64,000 nucleotides of DNA from an uncultured Chitinophaga sp. (lineage in GTDB: Bacteria; Bacteroidota; Bacteroidia; Chitinophagales; Chitinophagaceae). Location of the stretch: contig NZ_CALEJS010000013.1 in assembly GCF_937898475.1 (NCBI RefSeq), positions 310,001-374,000 on the forward strand, read 5' to 3'. The translations under genes and the position numbers were made by a program. The notes beneath the pieces were generated by a model. It did not search any database. It was not told the origin of the DNA and saw nothing but the letters and a program-made list of their open reading frames with translations. Positions 34,419 to 42,649 of the stretch are shown piece by piece (positions within the stretch are counted from its first letter, which is position 1; each line of letters opens with the position of its first letter).

Positions 34419-34460
34419 CGTAAAGCTTTACAGCCTTAAATTACGATGATTTTGCGGAAT
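34404..34460 (-). promoter_or_regulatory. 20-bp hairpin covering the mbnP start codon
   Basis: The arms at 34441-34460 and 34404-34423 pair at 19 of 20 positions around a 17-nt loop. The 3' arm in the mRNA contains the mbnP ATG and codons 2-5, and the next bases are U-rich (AATTTTCTTTTG). A small palindrome GTAAAGCTTTAC (34420-34431) overlaps the loop. It can be read as an RNA element hiding the start codon or as an attenuator after fucP. Confidence 0.7.
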
Positions 34461-34481
34461 AATATGGGAGGAATCGATATA

Positions 34482-35726
34482 TCAGGCTCTTTTGTAGCCC
34501 TTCCAGCCGTAATAGAACACCACTGCAAAACAGAGCAGCGGAACAATATAGGCGAAAGAGGTGGAACGGCTGTCTGCAATGGTCCCCATCAGGTAAGGCA
34601 CAACAGCGCCGCCTACAATAGACATGATGATAAAAGCGCCTCCTTTCTTAGTATGCCTTCCCAGGTCTTTTACACCCAATGCAAAGATGGTGGGGAACAT
34701 GATAGACATGAAGAAAAACACTGCCATTAACGCATATACGGAAGGCGCGCCGCTACCCGTCATCACAAATGCACATAATACGATGTTGATAACGGCATAC
34801 AACGCCAGCAGTTTGTTAGGCGCCACTTTCCTCATAATTGCCGTACCCACAAAACGACCTATCGTAAATAATGCCAGGCTTACCGCCAGCAGAAAAGAAG
34901 CTCTCTTGCTGCTGATACCCTGCCAGTATTCTGTTACATAGTTGATGAATAGCGCTCCTACCCCTACCTGGGCCGCTACATAAAAGAACTGCGCGATCAC
35001 GCCCCATACAAAATGGCTGTAAGCGATCAGGGGCTTTCCGGTGGTAGCAGCCAGATCAGCGGCATCCGGTGCAGCCTCTTCCTTTATCTCAGGTAAAGCA
35101 GTGCGGTAAAAGAAAAAGGCAATGAGCAATACCACAGCGCCGATCACAATATAGGTAAGCTGTACAGAACCCAGATCGCTGCTGCCTGTTTCACTGCCAC
35201 CAAAAAACAATACGCCGCCAATAAGCGGTCCTGCAAAAGAGCCCAGACCGTTAAAACACTGGGACAGGTTAAGACGGAACTCAGAAGTTTCCCGGCTTCC
35301 CAGTACCGTTACATACGGATTGGCCGCAGTTTCAAGGCAGGTAAGGCCGCTGGCCAATATGAACAGCGACAGCAAAAAAGCATTGAAGTTGGCATAATGT
35401 GCAGAGGGATAGAACAGGAAAGCGCCTGCTGCATATAACAGCAAACCTAAAATGATCCCTCTTTTATAGCCATACTTATTCATGAAGATCCCTGCGGGTA
35501 ATGCCATCAGGAAGTAAGCGCCGAAATATGCCAGCTGTAACAAGGTAGACCTGGTCTTCGTAATATTCAGCACTTCCTGGAAGTGTTTGTTCAATACATC
35601 CAGCAGGCCATATGCCAGTCCCCATAAGAAGAACAGGCTGGTGACCAGGATAAAGGGGAATAAGTAGCTTTTTTTGCTATCCGTTACCGCAGTAACGGAA
35701 GACGTGGAAACAGTGGCTCCAGCCAT
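34482..35726 (-). CDS. fucP: Sugar MFS transporter, FucP-type
   Basis: A 414-residue, 12-helix permease of the FHS family. SYLFPFILVTSLFFLWGLAYGLLDVLNKHFQEVL is the typical first helix and loop of L-fucose:H+ symporters. GLTCLETAANPYVTVLGSRETSEFRLNLSQCFNGLGSFAGPLIGG is the second hallmark. It is the last gene of the fucose operon and presumably imports L-fucose across the inner membrane. Related permeases also take glucose or galactose; the operon context favours fucose. Confidence 0.88.
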   Translation of the reverse strand: MAGATVSTSSVTAVTDSKKSYLFPFILVTSLFFLWGLAYGLLDVLNKHFQEVLNITKTRSTLLQLAYFGAYFLMALPAGIFMNKYGYKRGIILGLLLYAAGAFLFYPSAHYANFNAFLLSLFILASGLTCLETAANPYVTVLGSRETSEFRLNLSQCFNGLGSFAGPLIGGVLFFGGSETGSSDLGSVQLTYIVIGAVVLLIAFFFYRTALPEIKEEAAPDAADLAATTGKPLIAYSHFVWGVIAQFFYVAAQVGVGALFINYVTEYWQGISSKRASFLLAVSLALFTIGRFVGTAIMRKVAPNKLLALYAVINIVLCAFVMTGSGAPSVYALMAVFFFMSIMFPTIFALGVKDLGRHTKKGGAFIIMSIVGGAVVPYLMGTIADSRSTSFAYIVPLLCFAVVFYYGWKGYKRA

Positions 35727-35752
35727 AGGTTAGTGTTTAGTGATTGTGAAAA

Positions 35753-35786
35753 AGCTATCAGCCATTAGCTAACAGCTAACAGCTTT
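35753..35786. repeat. GCTGTTA-family word run between an SDR gene and fucP
   Basis: A run of words AGCTATC, AGCCATT, AGCTAAC, AGCTAAC, AGC, immediately after the stop of the upstream SDR gene (minus strand). Only one arm is clear. Confidence 0.6.
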
Positions 35787-36567
35787 ACGAAATCGATCTG
35801 TCCAGATGTGTATACCCGCCATCCACATATACAATCTGTCCTGTGGTATGCGAAGAATGTGCAGAGATCAGGAACACCGTCATCGAAGCAATTTCTTCTG
35901 AAGTGGTCATCCGCTGCTCCAAAGGAATTTTGGATACGATGGAAGCCAGCTTCTCTTTCGGGTTAGGCAGAGAGTTGATCCATGTTTCATACAGCGGCGT
36001 CCATACTTCCGCCGGGATCACCGTGTTTACGCGGATAGAATAAGGCAGCAGCTCTACCGCCCATTCGCGGGTCAGCGCATTAATGGCGCCTTTGGAAGCA
36101 GCATAGCCGGAGGTGTTACCCTGACCGGTGGTAGCTACTTTTGAACCGATGTTCACCACGCTGCCTTTGTTCTTCTTCAGTTCGGGCAATGCGTAGTGCA
36201 CCAGGTTATAGTAATGAGACAGGTTCTTCTGCAGGGATGCCATGAATTTTTCGGGACTGCCGTTCTCCAGTCCTACGCCGTCATTCACGCCGGCGTTATT
36301 GATCACGGCGTGGATAGTGCCGAACTGTTTAACGGTCGTATCTATCACCTTACGGCACTCGGCTACTTCGCCCAGTTCTGCCTGTATGCCAAAAGCTTTG
36401 CCGCCGGCGCTTTTAATGGCCTGTACAGTTTTCTCATTGTCTTCGGCATTCCTGCCGGCGATCACGGCAATGCCGCCTTCTGTTGCTACCAGTTTGGAAA
36501 TCGCTTCTCCTATACCCTTGGCGCCGCCGGTGACGATCACCACTTTATCTTTTAATCCCAGGTCCAT
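35785..36567 (-). CDS. SDR oxidoreductase, probable L-fucose dehydrogenase
   Basis: A 260-residue classical SDR. TGGAKGIGEA is the NAD(P) motif (about 14-23), NNAG is at about 90, and the catalytic Ser is followed by YAASK (Tyr-x3-Lys). In the non-phosphorylating fucose route an SDR oxidises L-fucose to L-fucono-1,5-lactone. Among the two SDRs of this operon I assign this one to the first step because it adjoins the lactonase gene, 17 nt away. The order could be the reverse; sequence alone does not decide. Confidence 0.75.
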   Translation of the reverse strand: MDLGLKDKVVIVTGGAKGIGEAISKLVATEGGIAVIAGRNAEDNEKTVQAIKSAGGKAFGIQAELGEVAECRKVIDTTVKQFGTIHAVINNAGVNDGVGLENGSPEKFMASLQKNLSHYYNLVHYALPELKKNKGSVVNIGSKVATTGQGNTSGYAASKGAINALTREWAVELLPYSIRVNTVIPAEVWTPLYETWINSLPNPKEKLASIVSKIPLEQRMTTSEEIASMTVFLISAHSSHTTGQIVYVDGGYTHLDRSIS

Positions 36568-36584
36568 AAAATATGTTTAGTCGT

Positions 36585-37415
36585 TTACGATAGTTTATAA
36601 AATGCCGCTGCATTGCCGCCCATGATGGCCGCCTGTTCTGCAGCGCTTAAACGGCTGATATAATCTGTTACAATACCTTTTACCTGCGCATAGCTGGCGG
36701 CCACCAGGCACACCGGCCAGTCAGACCCGTACATGAGCCTTTGCGGACCAAATGCTTCCAGCACCACATCCAGGTAAGGCTGAAAATCCTTTGCGGTCCA
36801 GTGCTGCCAGTCGGCTTCTGTTACCAGGCCGCTCAGCTTACAGTACACATTACCGGATTGCGCAATGGCCCGCATGCTTTTTTCCCAGTCTGCAATATCA
36901 CCGGTTTTACAGTAGGGCTTTGCCATATGATCTATGACCAGGCGATGTTCGGGGAACAGCCGCACAAACTTTTCCACTGCAGGTAACTGTATCGGGTACA
37001 CGAGAATGTCGTAGGCAAAGTCATACTGCAGCAAGGTACCCACTCCCCTGCGGAAATCTTCCCGCAGCAGGAAGGCAGTATCCGGCTCTCCCTGTACAAT
37101 GTGGCGGAAACCTTTCAGCTTCCTGTAATGGGAAAAATGATCCAGCCTTTCGGAAAGGTTATCTGCACGAAGGTCTGTCCAGCCCACCACGCCTTTTACA
37201 AAAGGATGCGCCGAAGCAAGATCCAGCAGGAACTGTGTTTCTTCTTCAGACTGGTCTGCCTGTACAGCCACACATCCCTGCACGCCGTTCGCCTGCAGGA
37301 TGGCATGCAGGTCTTCCGGCAGGAAGTCAGACTGGATCACTTTCATATCGTCTGTGATCCAGGCGTCTTTTACCGGGTGGTATTTCCAGAAATGCTGGTG
37401 GGAATCTATGATCAT
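36585..37415 (-). CDS. Amidohydrolase, probable L-fucono-1,5-lactonase
   Basis: A 276-residue TIM-barrel hydrolase of the COG3618 type. The metal motif DSHQHFW is at residues 3-9. GWTDLRADN, KGFRHIVQGEPD, VIDHMAKP and MYGSDWPVC are characteristic of the lactonase branch that includes L-fucono-1,5-lactonase and L-rhamnono-lactonase. The neighbours (mutarotase, SDRs, FAH hydrolase, FucP) support the fucose reading. Confidence 0.8.
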   Translation of the reverse strand: MIIDSHQHFWKYHPVKDAWITDDMKVIQSDFLPEDLHAILQANGVQGCVAVQADQSEEETQFLLDLASAHPFVKGVVGWTDLRADNLSERLDHFSHYRKLKGFRHIVQGEPDTAFLLREDFRRGVGTLLQYDFAYDILVYPIQLPAVEKFVRLFPEHRLVIDHMAKPYCKTGDIADWEKSMRAIAQSGNVYCKLSGLVTEADWQHWTAKDFQPYLDVVLEAFGPQRLMYGSDWPVCLVAASYAQVKGIVTDYISRLSAAEQAAIMGGNAAAFYKLS

Positions 37416-37431
37416 ATCAGTTCTGATGCTT

Positions 37432-37761
37432 TCATAACGAGAATATCTTATCCATCATCAGCCACTTCTCGCCCGGTTTGGCTACGGGCAGGGCCTGCTG
37501 GTATTTCCACATGAGCTGCTCCCACTCCTGTACTTTAGGATTGGCAGCATCGGCAGCGGCTTTCTGTTCAAAAGAGAAGGTATCATTCACCTCCATGATC
37601 ATGAACAGTCGGTTCATGATCCGGTAGATCTCCATGTTTACAATACCGCTGCCGGTGATGCTCTGTTTTATCTCCGGCCATACTGCCTGGTGATGTTGTT
37701 CATATTCTGCTATCAGTTGCGGATCATCTTTCAGATCCAGCGCCAGGCAATATCTTTTCAT
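37432..37761 (-). CDS. L-rhamnose/L-fucose mutarotase family protein
   Basis: A 109-residue protein of the RhaM/DUF718 family: MKRYCLALDLKDDPQLIAEYEQHHQAVWPEI and IVNMEIYRIMNRLFMIMEV. It interconverts sugar anomers before oxidation. The conserved His-His, Tyr and Trp of the family are visible. The start MKRYCLALDLK at 37761 is preferred to an upstream ATG that would overlap the FAH gene. In this operon the substrate is expected to be L-fucose. Confidence 0.85.
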   Translation of the reverse strand: MKRYCLALDLKDDPQLIAEYEQHHQAVWPEIKQSITGSGIVNMEIYRIMNRLFMIMEVNDTFSFEQKAAADAANPKVQEWEQLMWKYQQALPVAKPGEKWLMMDKIFSL

Positions 37762-37780
37762 AACTCTGCTGTTATCAGGA

Positions 37781-38638
37781 TTATTGTTGCTTCCAGGCAT
37801 ACGCCTTTTGGGTAGATGTGCCCAGGCCTTCAATGCCCAGCTCCATCACATCGCCTTCCTTAATGTATACCTGCGGGTTCATACCAAGCCCCACACCGGC
37901 GGGTGTTCCGGTAGAGATCACATCTCCCGGCAGCAGGGTCATGAACTGGCTTAGGTAAGCCACCAGGAAAGGTATTTTAAAGATCAGGTTGGACGTATTG
38001 CCATCCTGTACTTTTTTACCGTTCAGGCTCAGCCAGATCTTCAGGTTGTTAACGTCTTTGATCTCGTCTTTGGTTACCAGCCAGGGGCCCAGCGGTGCAA
38101 AGGTATCGGCGCTTTTGCCTTTTACCCACTGACCGTTACGCTCCAGCTGGAACTCGCGTTCGCTGTAATCATTGTGCAGGGCATAACCGGCTACATAATC
38201 CATCGCATCCGCTTCTTCCACGTAGGTGGCTTTTTTGCCGATGATCACGGCCAGCTCCACTTCCCAGTCTGTTTTCTTGCTGTTCTTCGGGATGATGAGA
38301 TCATCATTGGGACCTACCAGTGAAGAAGTGCTTTTGAAGAACACGATCGGCTCCGTAGGGATCTGCATGTTGCTTTCCTTTGCATGATCTGCATAATTGA
38401 GGCCAATGCAGATGATCTTGGAAGGACGCTGAACAGGAGATCCCAGCCGTACATTCTCCGGTATGCGCGGTGCGCTGCTGCTGTTGGCAGCCCACCATTT
38501 TGCCAGGCGTTCCAAACCGTTGGAAGCAAAGAACTGCTCACCAAAATCTTCTCCGAAAGCGCTTACGTCAAAGCTTCCGTCTGCTGTTACAATGCCTGGT
38601 CTTTCTTCGCCCGGCTGTCCGAATCTTATCAGTTTCAT
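37781..38638 (-). CDS. FAH-family hydrolase, probable 2,4-diketo-3-deoxy-L-fuconate hydrolase
   Basis: A 285-residue fumarylacetoacetate-hydrolase-fold enzyme. KIICIGLNYADHAKESNM, PIVFFKSTSSLVGPNDDLIIP, DWEVELAVIIGKKA (metal-binding Glu) and DVISTGTPAGVGLGM are the family landmarks. Such proteins are often named ureidoglycolate lyase, but next to fucose genes the expected step is cleavage of 2,4-diketo-3-deoxy-L-fuconate to pyruvate and L-lactate. It starts 27 nt after the lipoprotein gene. Confidence 0.8.
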   Translation of the reverse strand: MKLIRFGQPGEERPGIVTADGSFDVSAFGEDFGEQFFASNGLERLAKWWAANSSSAPRIPENVRLGSPVQRPSKIICIGLNYADHAKESNMQIPTEPIVFFKSTSSLVGPNDDLIIPKNSKKTDWEVELAVIIGKKATYVEEADAMDYVAGYALHNDYSEREFQLERNGQWVKGKSADTFAPLGPWLVTKDEIKDVNNLKIWLSLNGKKVQDGNTSNLIFKIPFLVAYLSQFMTLLPGDVISTGTPAGVGLGMNPQVYIKEGDVMELGIEGLGTSTQKAYAWKQQ

Positions 38639-38665
38639 GTAGTCTGAGTTTCTTTAATTGTTGCT

Positions 38666-39418
38666 TCAATACACCCTTCTTAACGAGGTTACATTCAGGT
38701 GCCCGCCTTCCACTTTAATATCATATACACCGTCAAAGGCATCGTCCTTCATCAGGCCGAATATGCAGTGACTGGGCTTATCCGTGAGCTGTATCTTCGG
38801 CGTGTAGCCATCGGGTACAGCAATGGTCAGTGTTTTATTGGCGCCGCCATATTCGGTGTACAGTTGTACGGAATCTTTAGAACCGGCTGCAGGCTCCAGG
38901 CGCACAATAAAATCAGCGATGATGGTGCCTGAATTCAGGTTATGCTGATAATTATCTGTCAGTTCTGATTTGGCTTTAACGGTTGTTTTTCCCAGGCCCA
39001 GCTGATCTTCTGCGTAATGCCAGATTGCTTCGGGAGGCGTACCTACGTGAAAGATCTTCAGGTCGCCATCGTCGCCAACACTGGCGTGATAGTAGCGGGT
39101 AACGCGGCTTTGTTTCAACACGCCTACGTATACGCTGTTGGGCTTATCCCATACGGTACGGTAGAGGTCTGCCGTATCTACATCTTTTGCCAGGGGCACT
39201 TCAAAAGTTTTCTCTTTCTCCTTACCGGCAACAGCGAAACGGATCTTTACCTGGGTGGTATCATCTTCGTGTGTAAATGACACCTGTACGGTACCCTCCG
39301 GGTTTGCGGGCGTAAAGCTGGCGGCAGCGTCCTCATTGGCGGACTGGGAACCGGACTGGCAGGCGCCCAGGCTGAGGGCGATAAGTGTGGTGAATACTGC
39401 TGTTCTTAAATATTGCAT
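38666..39418 (-). CDS. Lipoprotein of unknown function in the fucose operon
   Basis: A 250-residue lipoprotein (MQYLRTAVFTTLIALSLGAC, lipobox LGAC) with an acidic, Ser-rich linker. The mature part is beta-rich (VQVSFTHEDDTTQVKIRFAV, IADFIVRLEP, LTIAVPDGYTPKIQLT) and ends LNVTSLRRVY. I do not recognise a family. It lies between the second SDR and the FAH gene with short gaps (33 and 27 nt), so it is expressed with fucose breakdown. A periplasmic sensor, binding or surface role is guesswork. Confidence 0.75.
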   Translation of the reverse strand: MQYLRTAVFTTLIALSLGACQSGSQSANEDAAASFTPANPEGTVQVSFTHEDDTTQVKIRFAVAGKEKEKTFEVPLAKDVDTADLYRTVWDKPNSVYVGVLKQSRVTRYYHASVGDDGDLKIFHVGTPPEAIWHYAEDQLGLGKTTVKAKSELTDNYQHNLNSGTIIADFIVRLEPAAGSKDSVQLYTEYGGANKTLTIAVPDGYTPKIQLTDKPSHCIFGLMKDDAFDGVYDIKVEGGHLNVTSLRRVY

Positions 39419-39451
39419 GATGTATGTTTAATATCTGCAAGATAAGCCGTA

Positions 39452-40234
39452 TCAGTTATTCAATTTTATAAAACCACCATCTATCGGGTAATCACAGCCG
39501 GTAATGAAGCCTGCCTGGTCAGAACACAGGTAAAGCGACAGCCAGGCAACTTCGTCTGGTTTGGCCATACGTCCGATGGGTTGTGTCCTGGAAAGCTTTT
39601 CAAACATTTCCTGTTCCCTGCCGGGATAATTCTTCTGCAGAAAGCCGTCTACAAAGGGTGTGTGCACACGGGCGGGAGAAATGCTGTTAACGCGGATATT
39701 GTCATTAATATAATCCTTGGCCACAGAGAGGGTCATGGTCATTACCGCGCCTTTGCTCATGGAATAAGCAAACCTGTCTGGTATGCCTACCGTAGCAGCA
39801 ATGGAAGCCATGTTGAGTATCACGCCTCCCCCCTGCGCTTTCATCTGTCTGATCACGGCATACATACAGTTATAGGTACCTTTTATATTCACCTGTATCA
39901 CCCGGTCAAAATCCGATTCAGAGGTGGTTTCCAGCTTGCCGATGTGAGCAATACCCGCACAATTCACCAGTATATCTATCCGTTTATCCGTGGCCACTAT
40001 ATTATCCATGGTCTTAACAACTTCCTGCTGCAACGCTACATTACAGGCGTGTACGGCGGCCTGTCCGCCTGCAGCCCTGATCTCTTCCACCGTTCCTTTC
40101 CCGCCGTCCTCATTCAGCTCTACCACGTGTACAGCAGCGCCCTGTGCCGCAAAACATTTAGCGATGGCCTGCCCTATACCGCTACCGGCGCCGGTTATCA
40201 CCGCCACCTTGTTGTCTAACCGAAATAAGTTCAT
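39452..40234 (-). CDS. SDR oxidoreductase, probable 2-keto-3-deoxy-L-fuconate dehydrogenase
   Basis: A 260-residue classical SDR: TGAGSGIGQAIAKCFA (about 14-29), NCAGIAH, NMASIAATVG, then YSMSK (Tyr-x3-Lys) and SISPARVHTPFVDGFL. It is closest in pattern to BDH2/KDF-dehydrogenase-like SDRs, which oxidise 2-keto-3-deoxy-L-fuconate to the 2,4-diketo acid. It is the first gene of the fucose operon and divergent from the dipeptidase gene; no fuconate dehydratase stands before it. Confidence 0.75.
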   Translation of the reverse strand: MNLFRLDNKVAVITGAGSGIGQAIAKCFAAQGAAVHVVELNEDGGKGTVEEIRAAGGQAAVHACNVALQQEVVKTMDNIVATDKRIDILVNCAGIAHIGKLETTSESDFDRVIQVNIKGTYNCMYAVIRQMKAQGGGVILNMASIAATVGIPDRFAYSMSKGAVMTMTLSVAKDYINDNIRVNSISPARVHTPFVDGFLQKNYPGREQEMFEKLSRTQPIGRMAKPDEVAWLSLYLCSDQAGFITGCDYPIDGGFIKLNN

Positions 40235-40348
40235 CTTCCCTTAGTTTAATTTAAGGGTTCTAAAATACCGATTTTAGACCGGGCATTACAATTGTTTTTT
40301 AACTGTATTGTGTACTTTCTTCGCTAATTTTAAGAAAATTGAATAATT

Positions 40349-41047
40349 ATGGCCCGTTTACGCTTCATTTTCGCACTTATCTGCTGCTGCCAGGCGGCAG
40401 CTGCACAGGACATTCCTGTTAACAGATACGGGCTTCCGGTGGTGCGTACCATCGCGCTGTACAGGCAACTGGTAAAGGCAGACAGCAACCAGCAGATGGT
40501 GGATATTGCCCGTTACATTCCCGGTATCCGGATGGACATCCGCTATGCCACCCGCAACAATTTTACAAAACAGGTATTGTACCGCAACCCGCTGGTATTA
40601 CTACGGCGTCCTGCTGCCCGCGCCCTCAAAGCGGTACAGGAAGATATCCGGTCAAGAGGATACGGCTTAAAAATATTTGATGGCTATCGCCCCTACCGCG
40701 TAACAGAAAAGATGTGGGAGATCGTTCCGGACGACCGCTACGCGGCGGATCCTAAAAAAGGCAGTGGCCATAACCGCGGGGTAGCAGTAGATCTTACTAT
40801 TATCGACTTAAAAACCGGGGAAGAGATCCCCATGCCTACCGGCTATGATGATTTTACGGAGAACGCCCATTACAGCTCCATCCCGGCCAACCCAAAGGCA
40901 AGGGTGAACCGCGCATTCCTGCGGGAGATCATGGAGAAGCATGGGTTTGTGGCCCTGGAAACGGAGTGGTGGCACTTTTACCTGCCGGATTACCAGCAGT
41001 ACCCGCTGATGGATATGAGTTTTGAACAGTTGGCTATTAGCTATTAG
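40349..41047 (+). CDS. VanX-type D-alanyl-D-alanine dipeptidase (M15D)
   Basis: A 232-residue exported zinc dipeptidase. The signal peptide is about residues 1-20 (ending AAAQ). The zinc motif SGHNRGVAVDLT matches S-x-H-x3-A/V-x-D, and ETEWWHFYL supplies the catalytic Glu and the third zinc His. GYRPYRV is also conserved. No vanH or vanA neighbours are present, so cell-wall peptide recycling is more likely than vancomycin resistance. The last five residues (LAISY) and the stop codon are encoded by a GCTATTA word array. Confidence 0.88.
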   Translation: MARLRFIFALICCCQAAAAQDIPVNRYGLPVVRTIALYRQLVKADSNQQMVDIARYIPGIRMDIRYATRNNFTKQVLYRNPLVLLRRPAARALKAVQEDIRSRGYGLKIFDGYRPYRVTEKMWEIVPDDRYAADPKKGSGHNRGVAVDLTIIDLKTGEEIPMPTGYDDFTENAHYSSIPANPKARVNRAFLREIMEKHGFVALETEWWHFYLPDYQQYPLMDMSFEQLAISY

Positions 41048-41108
41048 CTGTTAGCCATTGGCGCGGATGGGCTCCGGCTAAAAGCTAACAGCCAACAGCT
41101 AGCGGCTG
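41030..41108. repeat. GCTGTTA-family inverted word array between dipeptidase and leuA
   Basis: The left arm (41030-41066) has words TTGGCTA, TTAGCTA, TTAGCTG, TTAGCCA, TTGGCGC. The right arm (41074-41108) has the complements CCGGCTA, AAAGCTA, ACAGCCA, ACAGCTA, GCGGCTG. The loop is only about 7 nt. It overlaps the end of the dipeptidase gene and stops 3 nt before the leuA stop. Confidence 0.85.
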
Positions 41109-41111
41109 TTT

Positions 41112-42617
41112 TTAATATATCTTATTGAGTGCGTCTACGTAGGCATTTACGCTGGCGCTTACAATATCTGTTGAGTAACCGAAACCGTAGTAAGACTGCC
41201 CGTTGTACTTCACTCTCATATTCACTTTACTTACATCTTCGCTGCCGCCATGCATCGCCTGTATGCTGAATTCATCCAGGTCAATATCATCTTTGATGAT
41301 CTCATGGATGGCGTTGATGGTAGCGTTTACGGGACCATTACCGGCAGCGCTTGCTTCACGCTCATCGCCATTGATCTTCAGCTTAACGGTAGCCATAGGA
41401 CGCAGCGGATCGCCGCATACCACCTGCAGCAGCGTTAACTTGATGGCTTTATCGTCGTAGTTCTTTTCATCGCCATCGCCCATCAGCTGTTGCAGATCGG
41501 CATCGCTGATCTCTTTTTTCTGGTCGGCCATTACAAGGAAGCGCTGGTACACCTCGTCCAGGTTGATCTTGTCCAGTTTATAGCCCAGGCGGTCCAGGTG
41601 GTGCTTCAGTGCAGCACGGCCGCTGCGGGCGGTGAGGATGATGGAGTTGGAAGAGATACCTACATCTTCCGGGTTCAGGATCTCGTAGTTTTCGCGGTGC
41701 TTCAGCACGCCATCCTGGTGGATACCGGAGCTGTGGGCAAAAGCGTTGCGGCCAACGATTGCCTTATTGGGTTGTACAGGCATACGCATCATGGTAGACA
41801 CCATGGTACTGATGCCATAGATGCGTTTGGAATTGATATTGGTATTTAATCCGAGACCGTGATGCGTTTTCAGGATCATGGCCACTTCTTCCAGGGAGGT
41901 ATTACCTGCGCGTTCGCCGATGCCGTTGATAGTGCACTCTACCTGACGTGCGCCATTCATTACACCGGCAATGGTGTTGGCGGTAGCCAGGCCCAGGTCG
42001 TTATGGCAGTGAACGGAGATGATGGCTTTATCAATGTTGGATACATGGTCCATCAGGTATTTGATCTTGGCGCCGTACTGGTCGGGCAGGCAATAACCGT
42101 TGGTGTCCGGGATGTTCACTACGGTAGCACCGGCGCCGATCACTGCTTCGATCATGCGTGCCAGGTATTCATTATCTGCACGGCCTGCGTCTTCTGCATA
42201 GAACTCCACATCGTCTACAAATTTGCGGGCGTATTTCACTGCGTCTACGGCACGTTTCAGTATCTCGTCGCGGGTGCTGTTGAATTTGTATTTGATATGC
42301 ATATCAGAAGCGCCGATCCCTGTATGGATGCGTTTGCGTTTGGCAAAGCGCAGGGCTTCCGCCGCCGCATCGATATCCATGGTGTTAGCACGGGTCAGCG
42401 CGCAGATCACCGGTTCGCTCACTGCTTTTGATATCTCTACCACACTCTGGAAATCACCGGGACTGGATATAGGAAACCCGGCTTCAATAACATCTACGCC
42501 CAGTGCTTCGAGCTCTTTTGCCACTTCTATTTTTTCCACCGTTGTCAACTGGCAACCAGGTACCTGTTCGCCATCGCGGAGGGTAGTATCAAAAACGTAT
42601 ACACGATTCTTATCCAT
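41112..42617 (-). CDS. leuA: 2-isopropylmalate synthase
   Basis: A 501-residue enzyme joining acetyl-CoA and 2-oxoisovalerate, committed step of leucine synthesis. FDTTLRDGEQVPG (residues 9-21) is the HMGL-type catalytic start. VHCHNDLGLATANTIAG binds the metal, and GIGERAGNTSLEEV follows. The C-terminal regulatory LeuA dimer domain (about 380-501) is present, so leucine feedback is expected. It is the last gene of the leu operon, 32 nt after leuB. Confidence 0.95.
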   Translation of the reverse strand: MDKNRVYVFDTTLRDGEQVPGCQLTTVEKIEVAKELEALGVDVIEAGFPISSPGDFQSVVEISKAVSEPVICALTRANTMDIDAAAEALRFAKRKRIHTGIGASDMHIKYKFNSTRDEILKRAVDAVKYARKFVDDVEFYAEDAGRADNEYLARMIEAVIGAGATVVNIPDTNGYCLPDQYGAKIKYLMDHVSNIDKAIISVHCHNDLGLATANTIAGVMNGARQVECTINGIGERAGNTSLEEVAMILKTHHGLGLNTNINSKRIYGISTMVSTMMRMPVQPNKAIVGRNAFAHSSGIHQDGVLKHRENYEILNPEDVGISSNSIILTARSGRAALKHHLDRLGYKLDKINLDEVYQRFLVMADQKKEISDADLQQLMGDGDEKNYDDKAIKLTLLQVVCGDPLRPMATVKLKINGDEREASAAGNGPVNATINAIHEIIKDDIDLDEFSIQAMHGGSEDVSKVNMRVKYNGQSYYGFGYSTDIVSASVNAYVDALNKIY

Positions 42618-42649
42618 TGTGCAAAGTGTTTAAGTGTAAGGTTGTATTA

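Noticed and set aside
39581..40219. Plus-strand frame of 212 codons
   Set aside because: It is the antisense shadow of the SDR gene at 39452-40234, which has complete catalytic motifs.
40349..41047. Vancomycin-resistance determinant
   Set aside because: The VanX-like enzyme has no vanH, vanA or vanRS neighbours and carries an ordinary signal peptide, as in peptidoglycan recycling enzymes.
41030..41108. CRISPR array
   Set aside because: The units are 7-nt degenerate words without spacers, and no cas genes are present.
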